A stretch of DNA of 64,000 nt from Carettochelys insculpta (GCF_033958435.1 NC_134144.1:10658010-10722009), one strand, 5' to 3'. Numbered from the stretch's first letter, positions 32,950-45,861 are shown. Notes: generated from the letters alone by a model not told the origin. Program-made: numbers and translations.

Positions 32950-34139
32950 TTTGTCTTTAGAGCTGCACAATTGTTCTATCAAACCAGAATGTCTGTTACA
33001 GCAGATCACTTTGGATCAATTTGTGGGAGAAAATTTTTGCCTATCAAAATTACTTTCAGTCTCGCCCTTGATGTCCAGAGTAAAGCCTAAGCAAACCTCC
33101 TGCAACATTTTGCATACATAGCAACTCTGGTTACCAGTAGTAAATTTCCTATCGTGTAACTGTGGTCCTTTCAGCACAAGAGCATATATTTCTTTCTGTA
33201 AGAAATTTTAAAAAGACAACAGTGTTATTAGTCCCTATCATTCTGTTGTCTTTTAGTATGTGGGAAGCTGACCAACTTCTCTTACGTGGCTGGAAGTTTC
33301 ATTTTGCAGCCATCAGTGATCCAAATGATTATTCTTAAATGGTACTATCAGCTTTATCTTCTAGCCATTCAGCCAACCCCATCGGCCTTCAACTTGCCCT
33401 GCATGTGCTGTGAAGCCCCTGACTCTCCTGTTATATCTATTGCCCATGCACACAGGGCTAGACATTATGTTCTAAAGGAGCATAGTCATGCTCTTTCCAT
33501 GCCATTTCGTGTTAATATTACTTCATGGGCCCACAATGGAAGATAATGTGTTGCATAATTCTTAAATCAAGCAAAGCCCGTAACACCGCCCCCGCCCCCC
33601 CCCGCTTTTTTTTTGCATATGCTTACCATGGGTATAAATCCTTCAATGCAATAAAACAAATTTATTCTTTCATCTCATCCATAATTCAGTCTAGTTTTCC
33701 CCTCTGTCTCTTGCTTTTCTCATCAGCTATTTATGGCTTGATTTGCAGTGGAATGCGTTGTTTGATGTAAGGACTATACATACTAAAACCACATCGATCT
33801 TCTGTGCTTGGAATATTATATTTTATGTCTCTCCTAGCCCTAGAAAATCAACACATTCTCTTTTATTTTTAGTTCTGGATGTTTTTCTCGAATTATTCTT
33901 TTGCCATTTTTATACAGCAGAAAAATTTTTCACAGGCTTCAGCTTACTATGGGAAAATTACTTAAAAGGGAGATTACTGTTTGATGATTGCATTGCATAT
34001 TTATGGTTTTATGTCTGCAATTTCTTCTGAAAGCTGCAGGATTGCTAACAGTGGAGAACGCTGTGTACACCCAGGCGTACATGTATCCTTGGTTGAGAAC
34101 CAATGGTCTCATTGATAAGACATTGGACCAAACCCCAGA
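32950..34139. other. No gene recognised
   Basis: AT-rich, with a C/T homopolymer run at 33587-33616 and a 15-base hAT end (GGTTGAGAACCAATG) near 34092. No exon signature. Confidence 0.5.
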
Positions 34140-34310
34140 GAACACAGATTTAATTTCCAGCTGAACAGCAGCCTGGATGTTACCTTGGACAAGCCACTTA
34201 ATCTATTTTAGTTTCCCATCTGCAAAATAGGGATAATACTCTTCTACCTCACAGTGCAGTTCTAAGGATCAACTCCATTAATGACTGTAGTCTGGGAAAG
34301 TTGGAGCTGC
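34140..34310 (+). repeat. MIR-type SINE
   Basis: Forward MIR-like core: 'ttggacaagccacttaatc', 'agtttcccatctgcaaaat', 'agggataatactcttctacc', 'ctcacagtgcagttctaagg'. It is old and diverged. Confidence 0.65.
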
Positions 34311-34649
34311 TGCACTACACCATGTTTCTGCCTAATGGATGTGTAAGATGTACATCTATTTGAGGGACCACTCTTGGGCATGCTCTGTCAGTGGCTTGCC
34401 TTGCTGGTGAGTTTGCCAGTGGTGCATTAGGAACTGGAGAAGAAAATCATTTCAGAGACCTGAACCAACAAACAGGAGTTGAAAAATTCTCCATCTTATC
34501 ACCAGTACCCAGAGCCAGCCAGTCTCTCCGGAACATAATTTCTCCTTTAATTGGATTGTTTGGACTCATATTTCTAATTTACTAATTCTTTTTGGTGAAG
34601 CAATCAGCTTTCTTCTTAAAGACAATAAGTGAAATGTCGATACTAACAG

Positions 34650-34975
34650 CAGGGGTGAGCAACCTTTCCAAGACGGCGTGCCAAAATTTTGACCTTTTGA
34701 CCTCTATGTATGGTCCCAGTGCCTGTGATACTTTTTAAAAATCACTAATAGTCCTACTTACAACAGCTTCATTAATAAGCAAATTCAGATGCAGAGCTCT
34801 ACTGTTTAGATGGTGGTTGGTAGCATTAGCTGGTCTCCTGTTAATCCGCAGACTTTGGGCACGCTTGCGGCTGCATACGAGAGAGGGGACGGGGCTGAGC
34901 TCATGCCTCGCGTGCCAATGAAAATTGGCTTGTGTGCTGCTCTTGGGCCCCCATGCCGGGGGTTGCTGACCCCTG
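34650..34975 (+). mobile_element. hAT element, family C, copy 1
   Basis: It begins CAGGGGTGAGCAACCTTTCC and ends GGGGGTTGCTGACCCCTG. It aligns along its length with the copy at 58989 ('gtcctacttacaacagcttc', 'gatggtggttggtagcatt', 'gctggtctcctgttaatcc'). Confidence 0.75.
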
Positions 34976-36489
34976 TAATAGAAATTAATAAATCTAATGT
35001 GCTACAAGAGAGAAATGCATTACTAAGCCTTGTATGCCAGCAAAAAAAAATCTTGTAAAGTACGATTGACTTTCATGGAGTTGTGGTGATTTGCATCAAC
35101 TGAGGATCTGGCTTCAGCCAATTCATACAGAGTGCCTGCAGGCGTGCCACCTAAAATTTAAAAGGCATGTGCATAATGTGTGAGATCCCGGCGGCAGGAG
35201 ACAGCACAAGACACAGATTACAGAGCAGCAATATCTGACCTCATGCCTTCGGCACAGGCTGTTTGTGGCAAACCTGAACCAGCACATAAGCAATATTTCT
35301 GAATAATTGAAACTCTCCAACTCTTACTTGACTTGGAGATTTTGGAGTGCCCCTTGGTGTGATGGCCATATGGCAAACCAACAGCGAGAGCTGTCAGTCA
35401 AGATCCATGTTCACTGTAAGGTGTGTGCTCGTGTGACCTACCTGGTTACAGAGTGCTCACAGCTTGTGTTTTTCGTTTCTAGGGAAGGGGCACATTCTGA
35501 CATGCCTCAGGGCATGTAAAAAAATTATTCCAAACATGGATGGGGGAAAAAACCTCTGCACGTGGATGGGAAAGATTAGGGGTAACATGGGTCAAGATCC
35601 AAAACCTTCAGATTAAACGACTTAGACTTTTTTGACACCCTTGAAAGTTTCTGGAAGGGTAACAAGCCCTCAGACCCATATTTGAATTCTCCCAAGTCCA
35701 TATGCTATCACCCAGGACCTGGAAAAGAATCTCCTTCAGAAGCACAGTCGTCAGCAAGCCTATGTGAAGTGTGGAACATGATCTTGGTCTACATGAAAAA
35801 CTGGGCTTTGGATGAAGAAAACAAAGCCCAGGGCCAGGTTCTAATGCAGCTTTCTTGGCTATAATGGAGTTGCAACAAACCTCTACCTTAGACAGAGCTG
35901 TATACATCCATCAGCTTTGATTTTACCCTCTTGTTGACTTGTCAAATGTGTTTTAGAACACCCAGGGATAAAGTTCAATCAATAATCCTTTCTGTGGGCC
36001 TGCAACCTCCTCTTCCATGGGAGCTGCTCCTGATTTACACTTGCAATAACTGGGTCTGGATCCTCACCTGGCAATTGCAACAGGGCTATGCTGCCTTCCA
36101 CTAGCGGAGGAGCTGGCCCATACATTTAACTGTCATGATCCTTTGGCCTTTTTGAAATAAATCCTTTGGGTACTATTCACTCTGTGCGTAGCTATAGTAA
36201 ACACTTCCATATCCAGCATTCTATCATCTCAAACTCTCACATGACTGGCATTTTAACCATAGGTAAATTTTAGTGACATTTTCTGTAAGTACAGTATAGT
36301 GAAAGTAAAAACAAATCAAGTACGGCATAAGTTTGCAGTGTGCAACACTGCTGTTGTTTGGTAAATAAAGTACGCTGCATGCATTTTTATTTCTTAATAT
36401 CTAATCTTTTTTTTTTAATGTTATGCATTGCTGGGTATAGCTCTATTATCCAGAATTTTTGAAGATCTGGCAACCTCCCATGTTAGTTT
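34976..36489. other. No gene recognised
   Basis: No exon or well-preserved repeat is recognised. Several short open frames lack domain content. Confidence 0.5.
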
Positions 36490-36578
36490 GTGGCTTCACA
36501 AATAACAAGCAGTCCTGTAACATCTGAAAGACTAACACATTTATTTATTAGGTAAGGAACTTTCATGGGAAGGGGTGG
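36490..36578. mobile_element. Penelope-like terminal repeat fragment
   Basis: Contains 'aacaagcagtcctgtaaca', 'ctgaaagactaacacattta' and 'ttattaggtaaggaactttc' followed by CATGGGAA, a decayed version of the PLE end at 9750. Confidence 0.55.
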
Positions 36579-36739
36579 AGCCAAGGGTAGTTGGGTCTCA
36601 GCGCTGCTCAGGCTGTGGTGCTGCTCTCCTTTCCTACACACAGCTGCAAACAGCCAAAGCGACGCTGCCAACAGCATTTCAAAGGGGGCCAGGGCTGCCA
36701 GGCAACTGCCTCCTTTGCGCTTCGCTGTCGCTGGGCCTG

Positions 36740-36835
36740 CCTAGTATCTTTATGACTCAGTTCCCCCCACAGTACGTCCCTACCTCGCAGAGTGTTGTGA
36801 AGAAGACTGTGAGGTGCTCAGATTTTGTGGTAATG
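36740..36835 (+). repeat. MIR/L3-like repeat fragment
   Basis: 'ctacctcgcagagtgttgtg' followed by 'gtgaggtgctcagat' resembles the 3' half of an old SINE/LINE tail. It lies inside an open frame (36575-36982) which is therefore not a credible gene. Confidence 0.4.
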
Positions 36836-38427
36836 TGGGTGACAGAAGTACGACAGTTACATAGTCAACCCTTATTCTATTCTACAAGTGCCTGTCACTC
36901 CCAGAAGCCTGAGGTGACCTCTGTGCCTGTAAGTCTTAGCTCCACCTCTCTACAAGGCTGTCTTGCCCATCAAGTCATCTAATCATTTGAGAAATCTCAT
37001 TTTCCAAGCATAATAGGCCTTTCTAAGCTCTGCTCTCCTCATTTTTGGTTTTGAACAGCTTCAAATGGCAGCATGAAACGGAGCCCTGTGCTACCTTTTA
37101 ATCCCATAGTCCCATTCGTTTTTTTCTTTCATCACTCCCTCTCTGAAAGTTCTCCCATGATCTGCGGCAGAGTTAAAAAGCCCCTTATTATATACTAGTC
37201 CCCATCAGGGGGGCTTGGCAAGGCTCATTGGTATGCTTGAGTCCCCCAAACATCTGTTGATGATGCTATCTTGCGTTCTGAGCATATATCTCATTTTCAG
37301 GTGTAACGAACCTCTCTAAGCTTCCTCTCATCTCGTTTTCAGCTTTGAACATTTTTTCGCATTTCAAATGACAGTCTGATGGAAAAAGCAGCTTTGTTAG
37401 ATGAGTGTACTGTTTTCAGATTTTTTTTTCTTTTCTCATCAAAAACTCCTATTCCGTATTCAGCACCAGGGCTTACATTGAGGGAGGGTTAAAAAAGAAT
37501 TTAGTGGAGGAAAATGGTAGGATTTTAAGCATAAAAGACTCTTGAAATAGAGCATCTGAGTCTTCTTTTGCACCTGGCAACTCTGATTTCAGTGGAGTTG
37601 AAGCTGATTTAAACAAGTATCAGTGAGATCAGAATCAAGCCTATTGTTTTTGTATATTTCATTAGTTGCCTTATTTTGGGCTTCATTTTTAGGTGGGTCT
37701 TAAACCAGCCTCCGGAACTGCAGGTGCTCTTTTATGTCAGCAAACCTTTTGCTTGTAGCTAAACGCAGGCATCCAATTGTGGATGCAATTAATTGCACCT
37801 GTGAATTATGCACATTTGAATATCTAGCTACTTAATTTGTGAGTTCAATCAGGCTGTTTGGAATCTAAGGCATTTCAATCCTGCAAAACTTGAGGCATGT
37901 ATATAGCCCCAGGGGGATCCGTACCATTGCTCATGTGCTTGACACATGTCTAAATATGCCCAACATAAGGACCAAACACAGTCCAGTTAGGGCACAAAAT
38001 TGGCTCTGCAATGTTGGAGGCATTTTTGAAAATCTAGATCTTTGCACCTCTCCTGTGAATATGATTTCCTTGGCCACACTTTCTTAAAAATAAATAAGAG
38101 GCATGCTTTAGTGTTTGAGGCTTGATTCTGATTGCACTCTGAGTGTATGTTTATATAATGTAACTGACTTCTGAGGAGTTATACCAAGTGTGAATAAAGT
38201 ACCGTGGAGCACAGCTGATCGTCATACAGTCTCAGTGGGAACTATATGAACATACACTTGGGCAATGTTGAGCTCTTCTTGTCAAGAAGAGATCATGAAA
38301 ACAATCTGTGCTTCCTAGACTTTCCAAGAGGGAAGCGTTCTTCAATAGAAGTGTGGTACTGAGGGGTATTGAGACCTTATCTGGGGTGAGTGAAATCTCT
38401 GCTCTACACCCTCAGCCAAGAAGCAGC
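36836..38427. other. No gene recognised
   Basis: No gene evidence. Short decayed fold-back fragments occur near 37540-37640 and 38120-38200 ('gcttgattctgattgcactc'). Confidence 0.5.
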
Positions 38428-38505
38428 TGGCCTTTAGCTCATGTGGTGAAGTACAGGGCTTTAGACCCTATGCTCGCAGGTTCTGTCCCTGGTGCTGGTA
38501 ACTTG
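38428..38505 (+). repeat. tRNA-like sequence (SINE head or tRNA pseudogene)
   Basis: It has an A-box-like TAGCTCATGTGG, an anticodon-arm-like GGG-CTTTAGA-CCC, and a B-box-like GGTTCTGTCCC with correct order and spacing. The acceptor stem is not convincingly paired and the T stem has a mismatch, so this looks like a dead tRNA-derived repeat. Confidence 0.4.
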
Positions 38506-41500
38506 GGTCTGTTGGTGTTATACAAGAATAATAATCTTACAAAACCCAGATGTGCTCCATCTAGGGATGGTGAATGTTGTCTTTGAGGCAATAATAGAGA
38601 ATTGTATCAGTCATAACATAACCCCAAAGCAGCTTTTCATATTAAAGACCAGTGTTTCAAGTGTATACCTGAAATCAGCCACCAGTATTTACAGAGCAGG
38701 GGCCTGGACAGAATACTGTTAATTCAAGACTTCTCAACAGACTTTTTGCCAGACTTGGATCTGACCAATATCTAGCCTTAGAATAGATCAGCACAAGCTG
38801 ATTCAGAGGAAGGCAAAAGGAAACTGAGGTAGAAAGGTGTGGGATAATTTGTAGCTTTTTTCCCCTTAACCCTGCCAGATGAGTGATTTGACATGCCTTG
38901 AAGACAGAGGGGCTCTAGCCCTTCTTATTTAAAAAGAAACCTGAACTTCTCATTCAGCACATAAATGTGTGAGCCCTTCTGGAACTGTGCTCAACTCTTG
39001 GCTTCTATCTCATCTGTTCAGCATTAAATTTGCTAAGTTTATATAACAAAACAAAAAGGTGAAGACAAGAAAACTTGCTACTTCTCAGTGTTAAAGCATT
39101 TTCTTAGTTCTCTGTATGAAAACTAGCTATGTGCTGAGGACCTTTGTCACAAACTAATTATTCTCCATCTTAGCCAACACTCAATTTTTTTCCCCAAAAT
39201 ATTTTATGGAATAGAAAATAAATTAGTGTGCACACACATTCGAAAATGGTCAACGAAAGGCATGTCGAAATGTGCTCAGGAAGGAGGGGTCATTACACAC
39301 CTGAAAATCCCTACTACATGACTGAGTGCTTAGAGTTGGCTGGACTGTGGGGAAGGTCTGATTTAAAGTAGGAAACTTCAGAGTTTCTGAATAACCACCT
39401 GGAAATGGTCATGTTGTTATTAACAACTTTCTCTCCTTTTTGCTAGTCCAAGATGGAGGATCTAGAGAGAGACTCTGCTTTCTTTGTGAAGTTGGGATTT
39501 TGAGTTTGTTCTTTGGGGAAAAAAAAAAGGAAGGCCACCTGGTTAAAGTGCTGGAATGGGAGTTCAAAGGGACCCTGACATCTGCCCGGGGTTACTATAA
39601 TACCTGACAACAGGGATTCTCTATTTTGCATATTGCTTGCTTGTTTTTTGTGAGTCTAGCATAAAGCCCTCTAAAATATACAAATTTGCTCTTTGCATAT
39701 GGAAAACTTAACAGCTTAAAGGAGCAATGGGCAAGCAAGGCTAGTGAGTGGGTCGAATGAGTGGCCTTCCTTTGTCTCAGTGGGCTGCAGGATTGGCAGT
39801 GGCCCACTGGGGTTTATCCTGTGGCCCACACACTCCTCTTTTGCCCCCATGCCTCTTGTGCACTGGAGCCCCTCACTTCATACGCCTCCCTCTCCCTCCC
39901 AGCCCTTGACGGCACCATGAATCTGCTGATTCCCACGTCATCCTTGTTCCTCCTTGTCCCTCCCAGTGCTTGAACAGTAGCAAACAGCTGTTCCACAGTG
40001 TTCCACCTCTGGGAAGGATGGGGAGGAACGGGGATAGAGCACAAGTCATGTGACTCATGGGTCTCTGAAAGTTCTGGCGGGAAGGGCGGGGGACAAGTAG
40101 GAAGTGCTGGGGAAGGAGGGCTCATAGGGTGCCATTGTCCTTTATGGTCAAAGCTCATGTCTGTTTAGAAGGCTGATCAGGTTGGTGAAAGTAGTAGTTA
40201 TGCTCTCAGAAATAACTATGGCAGAGAAGTTCTTGGGATGCAACATGAACTAAGCCTTTCCTAGCTTTTTAATTCAGTGCCCCCCCCAACACCCCATTAT
40301 CCCCCATGGCAGAAAGTATCTCTGGCTAATTTGCTGACAAGAGAAGAGCCCAGGCATCTGGCAGTCCTGAGTGGAACTGGCAAAGGTGAGGAGCAGTGAC
40401 ATCTGGTTGCCTAGCTGAATAAATAGATCATCTGAAATCATGAGACACCTGAGCAAGTGGATCAGACAGAGTGGAATTACCTGCAACTGAGACATATCAA
40501 AAAGTCTTGGGGAAAGTGGGGAGGCAGAGGAGATAAAGAGCTCACCGTTAGCCTTCTCCAGGGAAGACGCTCTAAGACATTAATAACTTCCTTGAGCTTT
40601 TGATTTGTTGTGACTGTCGGTGAAACGAATGAGTTGTTCACTGCTGCTAGAAGAATATTTATTTTGTTAGAGGGGAGGGAGGGAACCAGCTGAGGGAACC
40701 AGTCCAAGTTCATCAGCTTGTCCCTCATCAGCAACTGTTTGATATTGTGCCACCTCTGCCTTTAGAATGGTGGATCTATTGACCAGGATGACAAGCAGGT
40801 GTATTTAAATTGATTTAGCTGTGTACGTTTTTTATTTGAGAGAAAAGACTGCTTCAGACTCAGTGGGATTACGGTCCCTCTCCCGCTGAAGAGCTCAGTA
40901 GAATTTCACAGTGACCAAGCCAGTAAATAAGTGAATTTACTCTCAGCCTGTGGATCCCGGGTATTTAGAATGTGGCTATGTTAAGTATGAAGTGGAAGAA
41001 ATTAAAGATTAGATTCCATCTGCATTGAACTAATGGGCAGCAGGGACTGACTAATCAAGTGAAACTCTTGAGAATGCATCTGGGACATAGGCGGACAAGC
41101 AATGCTTTTCATGACTGTCAGCCCTGCACGGCTTTGTAATATTACCTGAAATAGCAATCCTTTCTAATAATAGGCTGTAATGCCATGCCCTTAGATGGGT
41201 CATTTAACAGCATGAGCCTCTATTACCTGAGCTAAAAGACCCAGCTCTGTTAGTTAAGGCTGAATCCAGTTCATCGCCCTCTAGCCCAGTGACCACTGGA
41301 GGGCAATAGAGCACTACACAGAAGTTGATGTGAATTGCCTAGAAAAGACGTAAATACACTCCGATGCTCAGTTCTATGAGGACACCCATGTTGATTTCAG
41401 GGGCACTGACTGCAAGTAACTGAGCAGATTTTGGTCTGGTGTGGCTATGTAATGTTTAAGTTTTATGACATAGCTGTGAAAGCAAGCAAATGGCTTTCCA

Positions 41501-42129
41501 CCAGGCATGCATTTGGTTAGGAGTGTGCACAGGTGGGTCGGTATAAATCTACAGCGTCTAGAAAGGTAGAATGGCAATATTCGTAATAAACAGCTGCCAT
41601 AAACAATTAAAAAATCAGCCTGCCACAAAATGTTTTCTCCTTCTCCTCCTTACAAATAGGGACTTTCCCTTTCAGATTTCACCCACCCAGGACTCAAGGC
41701 CAAGGCCAGGGCTATATTTTCCTCCACATAACAACAGTGTGACTTTAAAGTACAAAATCATCCTGTCATCCTGCAAGGGTAGAAAGGGCAATTTTACGCG
41801 CTTGGAAGGGGGCATTTGAGCCCTGATAGAACCCACCATTGGCCTCTAATGTTCAAATATCTGATATAAAGCAGGTCCAGCCATAAACCAAATGGCTAAC
41901 TGGATGAGAAGCCGCTTCGGTGCCCTTCTCCCTTTCTAAAGCTTTTGAATGCTATTTTTATTGCATTTGTAGCTCATATCATGACTTTGATGCACAATTT
42001 GCATTACAATTTATCCCAGTCATGTATTTATTCATGTCATATATAAGCAAATTAAAAAAAAATTGTTTCCTGTAAGCGTGTGCTCTTATGAACTAAAGCA
42101 CAGTATCCGAGAGATACAAATACTGGCCA
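38506..42129. other. No gene recognised; possible conserved non-coding block
   Basis: No coding exon. The stretch 41930-42060 is repeat-free and AT-rich, with ATTTGCAT-like octamer motifs, and could be a regulatory element; this is speculative. The rest shows only low-complexity patches, for example a C run at 40280. Confidence 0.4.
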
Positions 42130-42359
42130 ATGGCATTATCAAGTGATAAAATAACAAGTGGTGCCAGTTTCTTATTGGCTGTCATTGATTTGAAGATGTT
42201 TACTGAGCCAGAGCTTGGAAAAACTGCTCTCACAACTTCAGCCTGTGATTGGCAGCATGAGCAGAATCCTCAAACCTATTCACACATTCGGAAAAAGTGT
42301 CTTTCTGCTTCACGTCATGAACGAACGGGAGAACTTGGAGTGAAGAGTGCTTCATGTGC

Positions 42360-42890
42360 TGCAAATTTTGACAGATGTTGACCAGCACAACATGGAGCAT
42401 GTTCAGATGTCAATGATCTCCATGAGTCAGTGCCTAGTGAAGATCAGTGCAACTGTTCATTCATCAGTAATTTTGTTGGACTGGTCATGTGGTTCGTATG
42501 TCCAATCAGCACATTTCAAAACATATTGTTTTCTGAGTTAGGGAAAGACAGAGGAGCATGGCGGGGGGGGTTGTGGGAGGAGGAAGTGATTGAAGGATGT
42601 GCTGAAGGCATTCATGAAAAAGTGCCACATCCATGTTGACACTTGGTGGCATCTCAACCCAAGACTGTCCCCAGTGGAGAATGGTAATCCATGAGGGGGT
42701 GGCACAATTTGAGAGGTCCCACCGCAGCGTGGATGAGGAGAAGTAGAGAAGAAATGAGCATGAAAAACTGCCCCACATCCCTCCAACAGCTACCAACACC
42801 TGCCCCTTCTGCAATGAGATATGCAGCTCCAGAATCAGGGTGGTAAGCCATCCACAGACTCGCAAATAGGAGGGTCACATGAAGACATCC
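42360..42890 (+). mobile_element. Non-LTR retrotransposon ORF2 C-terminal remnant
   Basis: In shifting frames the + strand reads W-T-G-H-V-V-R-M-S-N at 42479-42508, then a K-D-x-L-K type helix and D-T-W-W-H-L. It finishes with a C-P-F-C-N-E-I-C-S-S-R-I-R-V-V-S-H zinc-finger-like motif (about 42801-42850). The order RT-distal GHVVRM, then a linker, then C..C...C.SRI....H is characteristic of the end of a LINE ORF2 family widespread in animals. Stops and frameshifts interrupt it, so it is dead. A G run at 42559-42567 lies inside. Confidence 0.6.
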
Positions 42891-43279
42891 TAACTCATTT
42901 ATTGAGTGACCACCAAAAGAAAGAGATACAAGAGGCAATTTAACCTGGTTTCACAAGTGGAAGGAACTGTTGGGAGTTGGCCAGAATCCTGAAATATGTG
43001 TGTGAATATGGGGCATGAAGGAAACCAAACATCAGTGCCATCCACTTAGCTGAAACATCAATTGCATTTGTTTCTGTTTCAAGGGTTGATAGTGATTTAG
43101 CCCATCGGCTCTAAACTACAAGTCATGTGTGAGCTGTACTGGGTACTGTAAGTAGACAACATTTTGGAATCAATACTTCCCTCACAAGCTGCTAATGTTT
43201 AGTTCCTTGCTATTTTTTTTTTAAATCAGGCTTACTGATCAAGTGCCTGTGATAGAAAATTTCATCATTTTATGAATAA

Positions 43280-43440
43280 TAGTACCATCACCCTAGGAAC
43301 CCTTGTCATGGACTGCAACTCATTCTGTGAGGTGATGGAGAAACACAACAAAAACACAGGCCCTGCCCCCGAAGAATTTAACAATCTAAGTATAAGAAAA
43401 GAGACAGCAGATAGAGGAGTACAAGGATGAAAATGAGATT
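43280..43440 (+). repeat. Old interspersed repeat (LINE-derived, unclassified)
   Basis: 'aggccctgcccccgaagaat' followed by 'caatctaagtataag' is a signature I know from a repeat common in turtles and crocodiles. Related sequences are at about 50150-50440 and 61205-61310. Confidence 0.45.
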
Positions 43441-43461
43441 ATTTAGTAATGAGAAATGGCG

Positions 43462-43675
43462 ATACACATCTCATAGAGCTGGAAGGGACCTCAGGAGGCC
43501 ATCAAGTTTAGGCCTCTGCCCTCATGGCAGGACCAAGCACCATCCCTGACAGATTTTTTTTTTTTTTAAAAACCTATTTGTTTCAGATCCTTAAATGGCC
43601 TCTTTAAGGACTGAACTTGCAGCCCTGGGTTTTGGTGGGCAATGCTCAAACCACTGAGCTATCTCTCTCAGCTGA
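43462..43675 (-). mobile_element. CR1 LINE 3' end
   Basis: The + strand reads 'gagctggaagggacctcagg', 'ctgccctcatggcaggacc' and 'caccatccctgacagat', the reverse complement of a CR1 3' region. A poly-T tract and a tail with 'ctcaaaccactgagctatc' follow. Confidence 0.65.
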
Positions 43676-45420
43676 GATTGGTGAGCATAGAAATCAAGAT
43701 AAAGAATCCTGAGCTCTTAAATGCAAACCTTGGACTCCAAAGCCTACTCCTGTATTCAGTTTATCCCTAGGGGGTAAAAATAACGTCAATGTGCATAGGG
43801 TTAGGATTAGGGCAAACCCCCAATACTGTTCTTTGGGTAAGCCTAGGTAATTATTAATGGTAAGGACATGCCTATGTGATTCCACACAGCCATTCAGCTG
43901 CAGAATAAGAACTGTGCACTTTTCATTTGTTCAGCATGCTCTCCTGGGTGAGGAACAGGAATCCATGTGTTTCCATGCCCCTAACTCATAGAGCAAATCA
44001 AAAGACAGTCAAGGAACTGTGGTACCGCTATAAGCAGCATGTCATACGTGACCTATAAACGCATGAAGAGCAACCTCCAAATAGTTCCCTCCATCCTGGG
44101 GGCAGTGGCATGGTGGGGGTGTGGAGTGGAAGAGGCAAGGTGCATTTTATAAGGGTTCTGATATAAATCTAGCAAAAATTCCAAACTGCTAAAAGCATTG
44201 GAGTCTCGGAAGTGGGGGGAAATCCATTCATTCATCACCTTGCCATAGCTGCCTCTGCCCCAGACTTCTGACTGCCTGAACCATCCTGGTTTGAGTGCTT
44301 CTCTGCAGAATGTTCTCTTCCAGCCCAAATGCTCACTTCAGCACTTGCTTCAGTTCTGTTTTGCAAGGCCTCTTTGGGACGATCGTCATGAAAGATGCCA
44401 TGGAAGATACTTTTGTGTTTGTTGTCATTGCTCGCACATTTCAGGTGTGATTTGAAAAATTTTAAAAAGTAGGAAAAAAATCCATCATTGCCAATTCAAA
44501 TGAGTCTCCCCAATTAAGCTTCTTGCATTTCACTTTGTGCTAGTCCATACTGTGAGATCTATTTTTATGGTGTGTTTTTGAAGAGGAAAATACAAACTCT
44601 TGGCTTGATTCTGATTTCATTCTGATTGGTGTCACACTACTCTAAGTCTGTGACATTGCTATGATTTACACCTGTGTCAGGGAGATCTGGATCAGGTCTG
44701 ATTGAATCTATTGCCAGAACCTTTTGGCATCTCGACAAGAGATGCTCATATGCATGCCTGGAGCAGATGGGATTTGTGGAACTGAACTCCTTTTTAGCTT
44801 TCATTTGTGTTTTCTGCAGGCTGCTGATCTATCGTACACCAGGAGCCATTTGTCATGGCATCTCCAGCTTTGTACAGAAATGTTGAGGGTTTCGCATTTG
44901 TGATACTCTTCAACACATTCTCTCTCATATCCATTTTTCTGGCTAGCAATCCACAAAACATTTCAGCCTCATTGACAATGGTAGGAACCTTGTCCCTGGA
45001 AGTCTCCAAGTTTGACTGCACATTTTAGGAAGAGTTCTTCTGGGCATCAGAAGGGAGCCCATCAGGGCTCAGCAAACACCCAAAATATAGTAATGGAATG
45101 ATGAATATTCTTGTTTTTCTCTGAGTACACCACTAGATGGAGCTCTGAGTTCATGGGCTGGTGAAGTATCTGTTGACTAACCAGCTGCTTCTGGTTTCCT
45201 TTGCCATTAAAGTGAAGCATAGCTTCCAAAGGGCAGGGGGTGGTGCTTCCACCCATGGCTGACTGACTGACTTCTCCACTCATGCACATGCCTTTTGAGA
45301 CCGGGCAGGTGAGGGGGAACTAGTGGCTGTTGTTTTTCACAAGCAGCAATTCTCCACAGCTGGGAGTGAATGAGCATCGGGGGAAGTTAGAGTGCAGCAT
45401 TTCAACAGGTCTTGGTGTCC
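43676..45420. other. No gene recognised
   Basis: No exon, RNA gene or preserved repeat is identified. A fold-back fragment may lie near 44600-44700 ('gcttgattctgatttcattc'). Confidence 0.5.
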
Positions 45421-45535
45421 CGGGGAAGAGCTCTGAGTGGCTCAGAAACTGGTCTCTCTCCCACCCGCAGAAGTTGGTCCAGTGAAAGCTATTATCTCCT
45501 CCAACTTGTCTCTTTTAAGGGCATAAGTATTTACT
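45421..45535 (+). mobile_element. Penelope-like terminal repeat fragment
   Basis: 'gaagagctctgagtggctc', 'cccgcagaagttggtcc' and 'aacttgtctcttttaagg' match the forward PLE end also seen at 25330 and 48909. Confidence 0.6.
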
Positions 45536-45842
45536 CCAAATCCCAGAGAAGCAGTGTCCATTAGGTCATGTCAGTCACACTTGGCCTGCCCCAGCCTCTG
45601 GGGCCATCTATGAAAGGGTAGGCCAGCCAAACTGGAGGGGTGCTCCATCCCACTTCAACCACTTGATCATCCCTTGTACACTTCCCCATGTTTCATGTTC
45701 CTAAATCCATAGGGCTCCTTTTCCCTGCAGTGTTAACTAATGGTATCCCTTAAGTTTTGCCTCTGACCAGACTCCCCTCCACACACCAGAACTCTCTAGC
45801 TTGAGTTAAATAGTAAGGTTAGCTGGGCTGCCAGAAGTGTGT

Positions 45843-45861
45843 GGGGTGGGGTGGGGTGGGG
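45843..45861 (+). repeat. (GGGGT)n tract, potential G-quadruplex
   Basis: Four GGGG runs separated by single T bases, a textbook quadruplex-forming pattern on the + strand. No gene is nearby. Confidence 0.85.

Noticed and set aside
36575..36982. 135-codon plus-strand frame
   Set aside because: It overlaps a MIR/L3-like repeat and has no domain, splice or promoter context.
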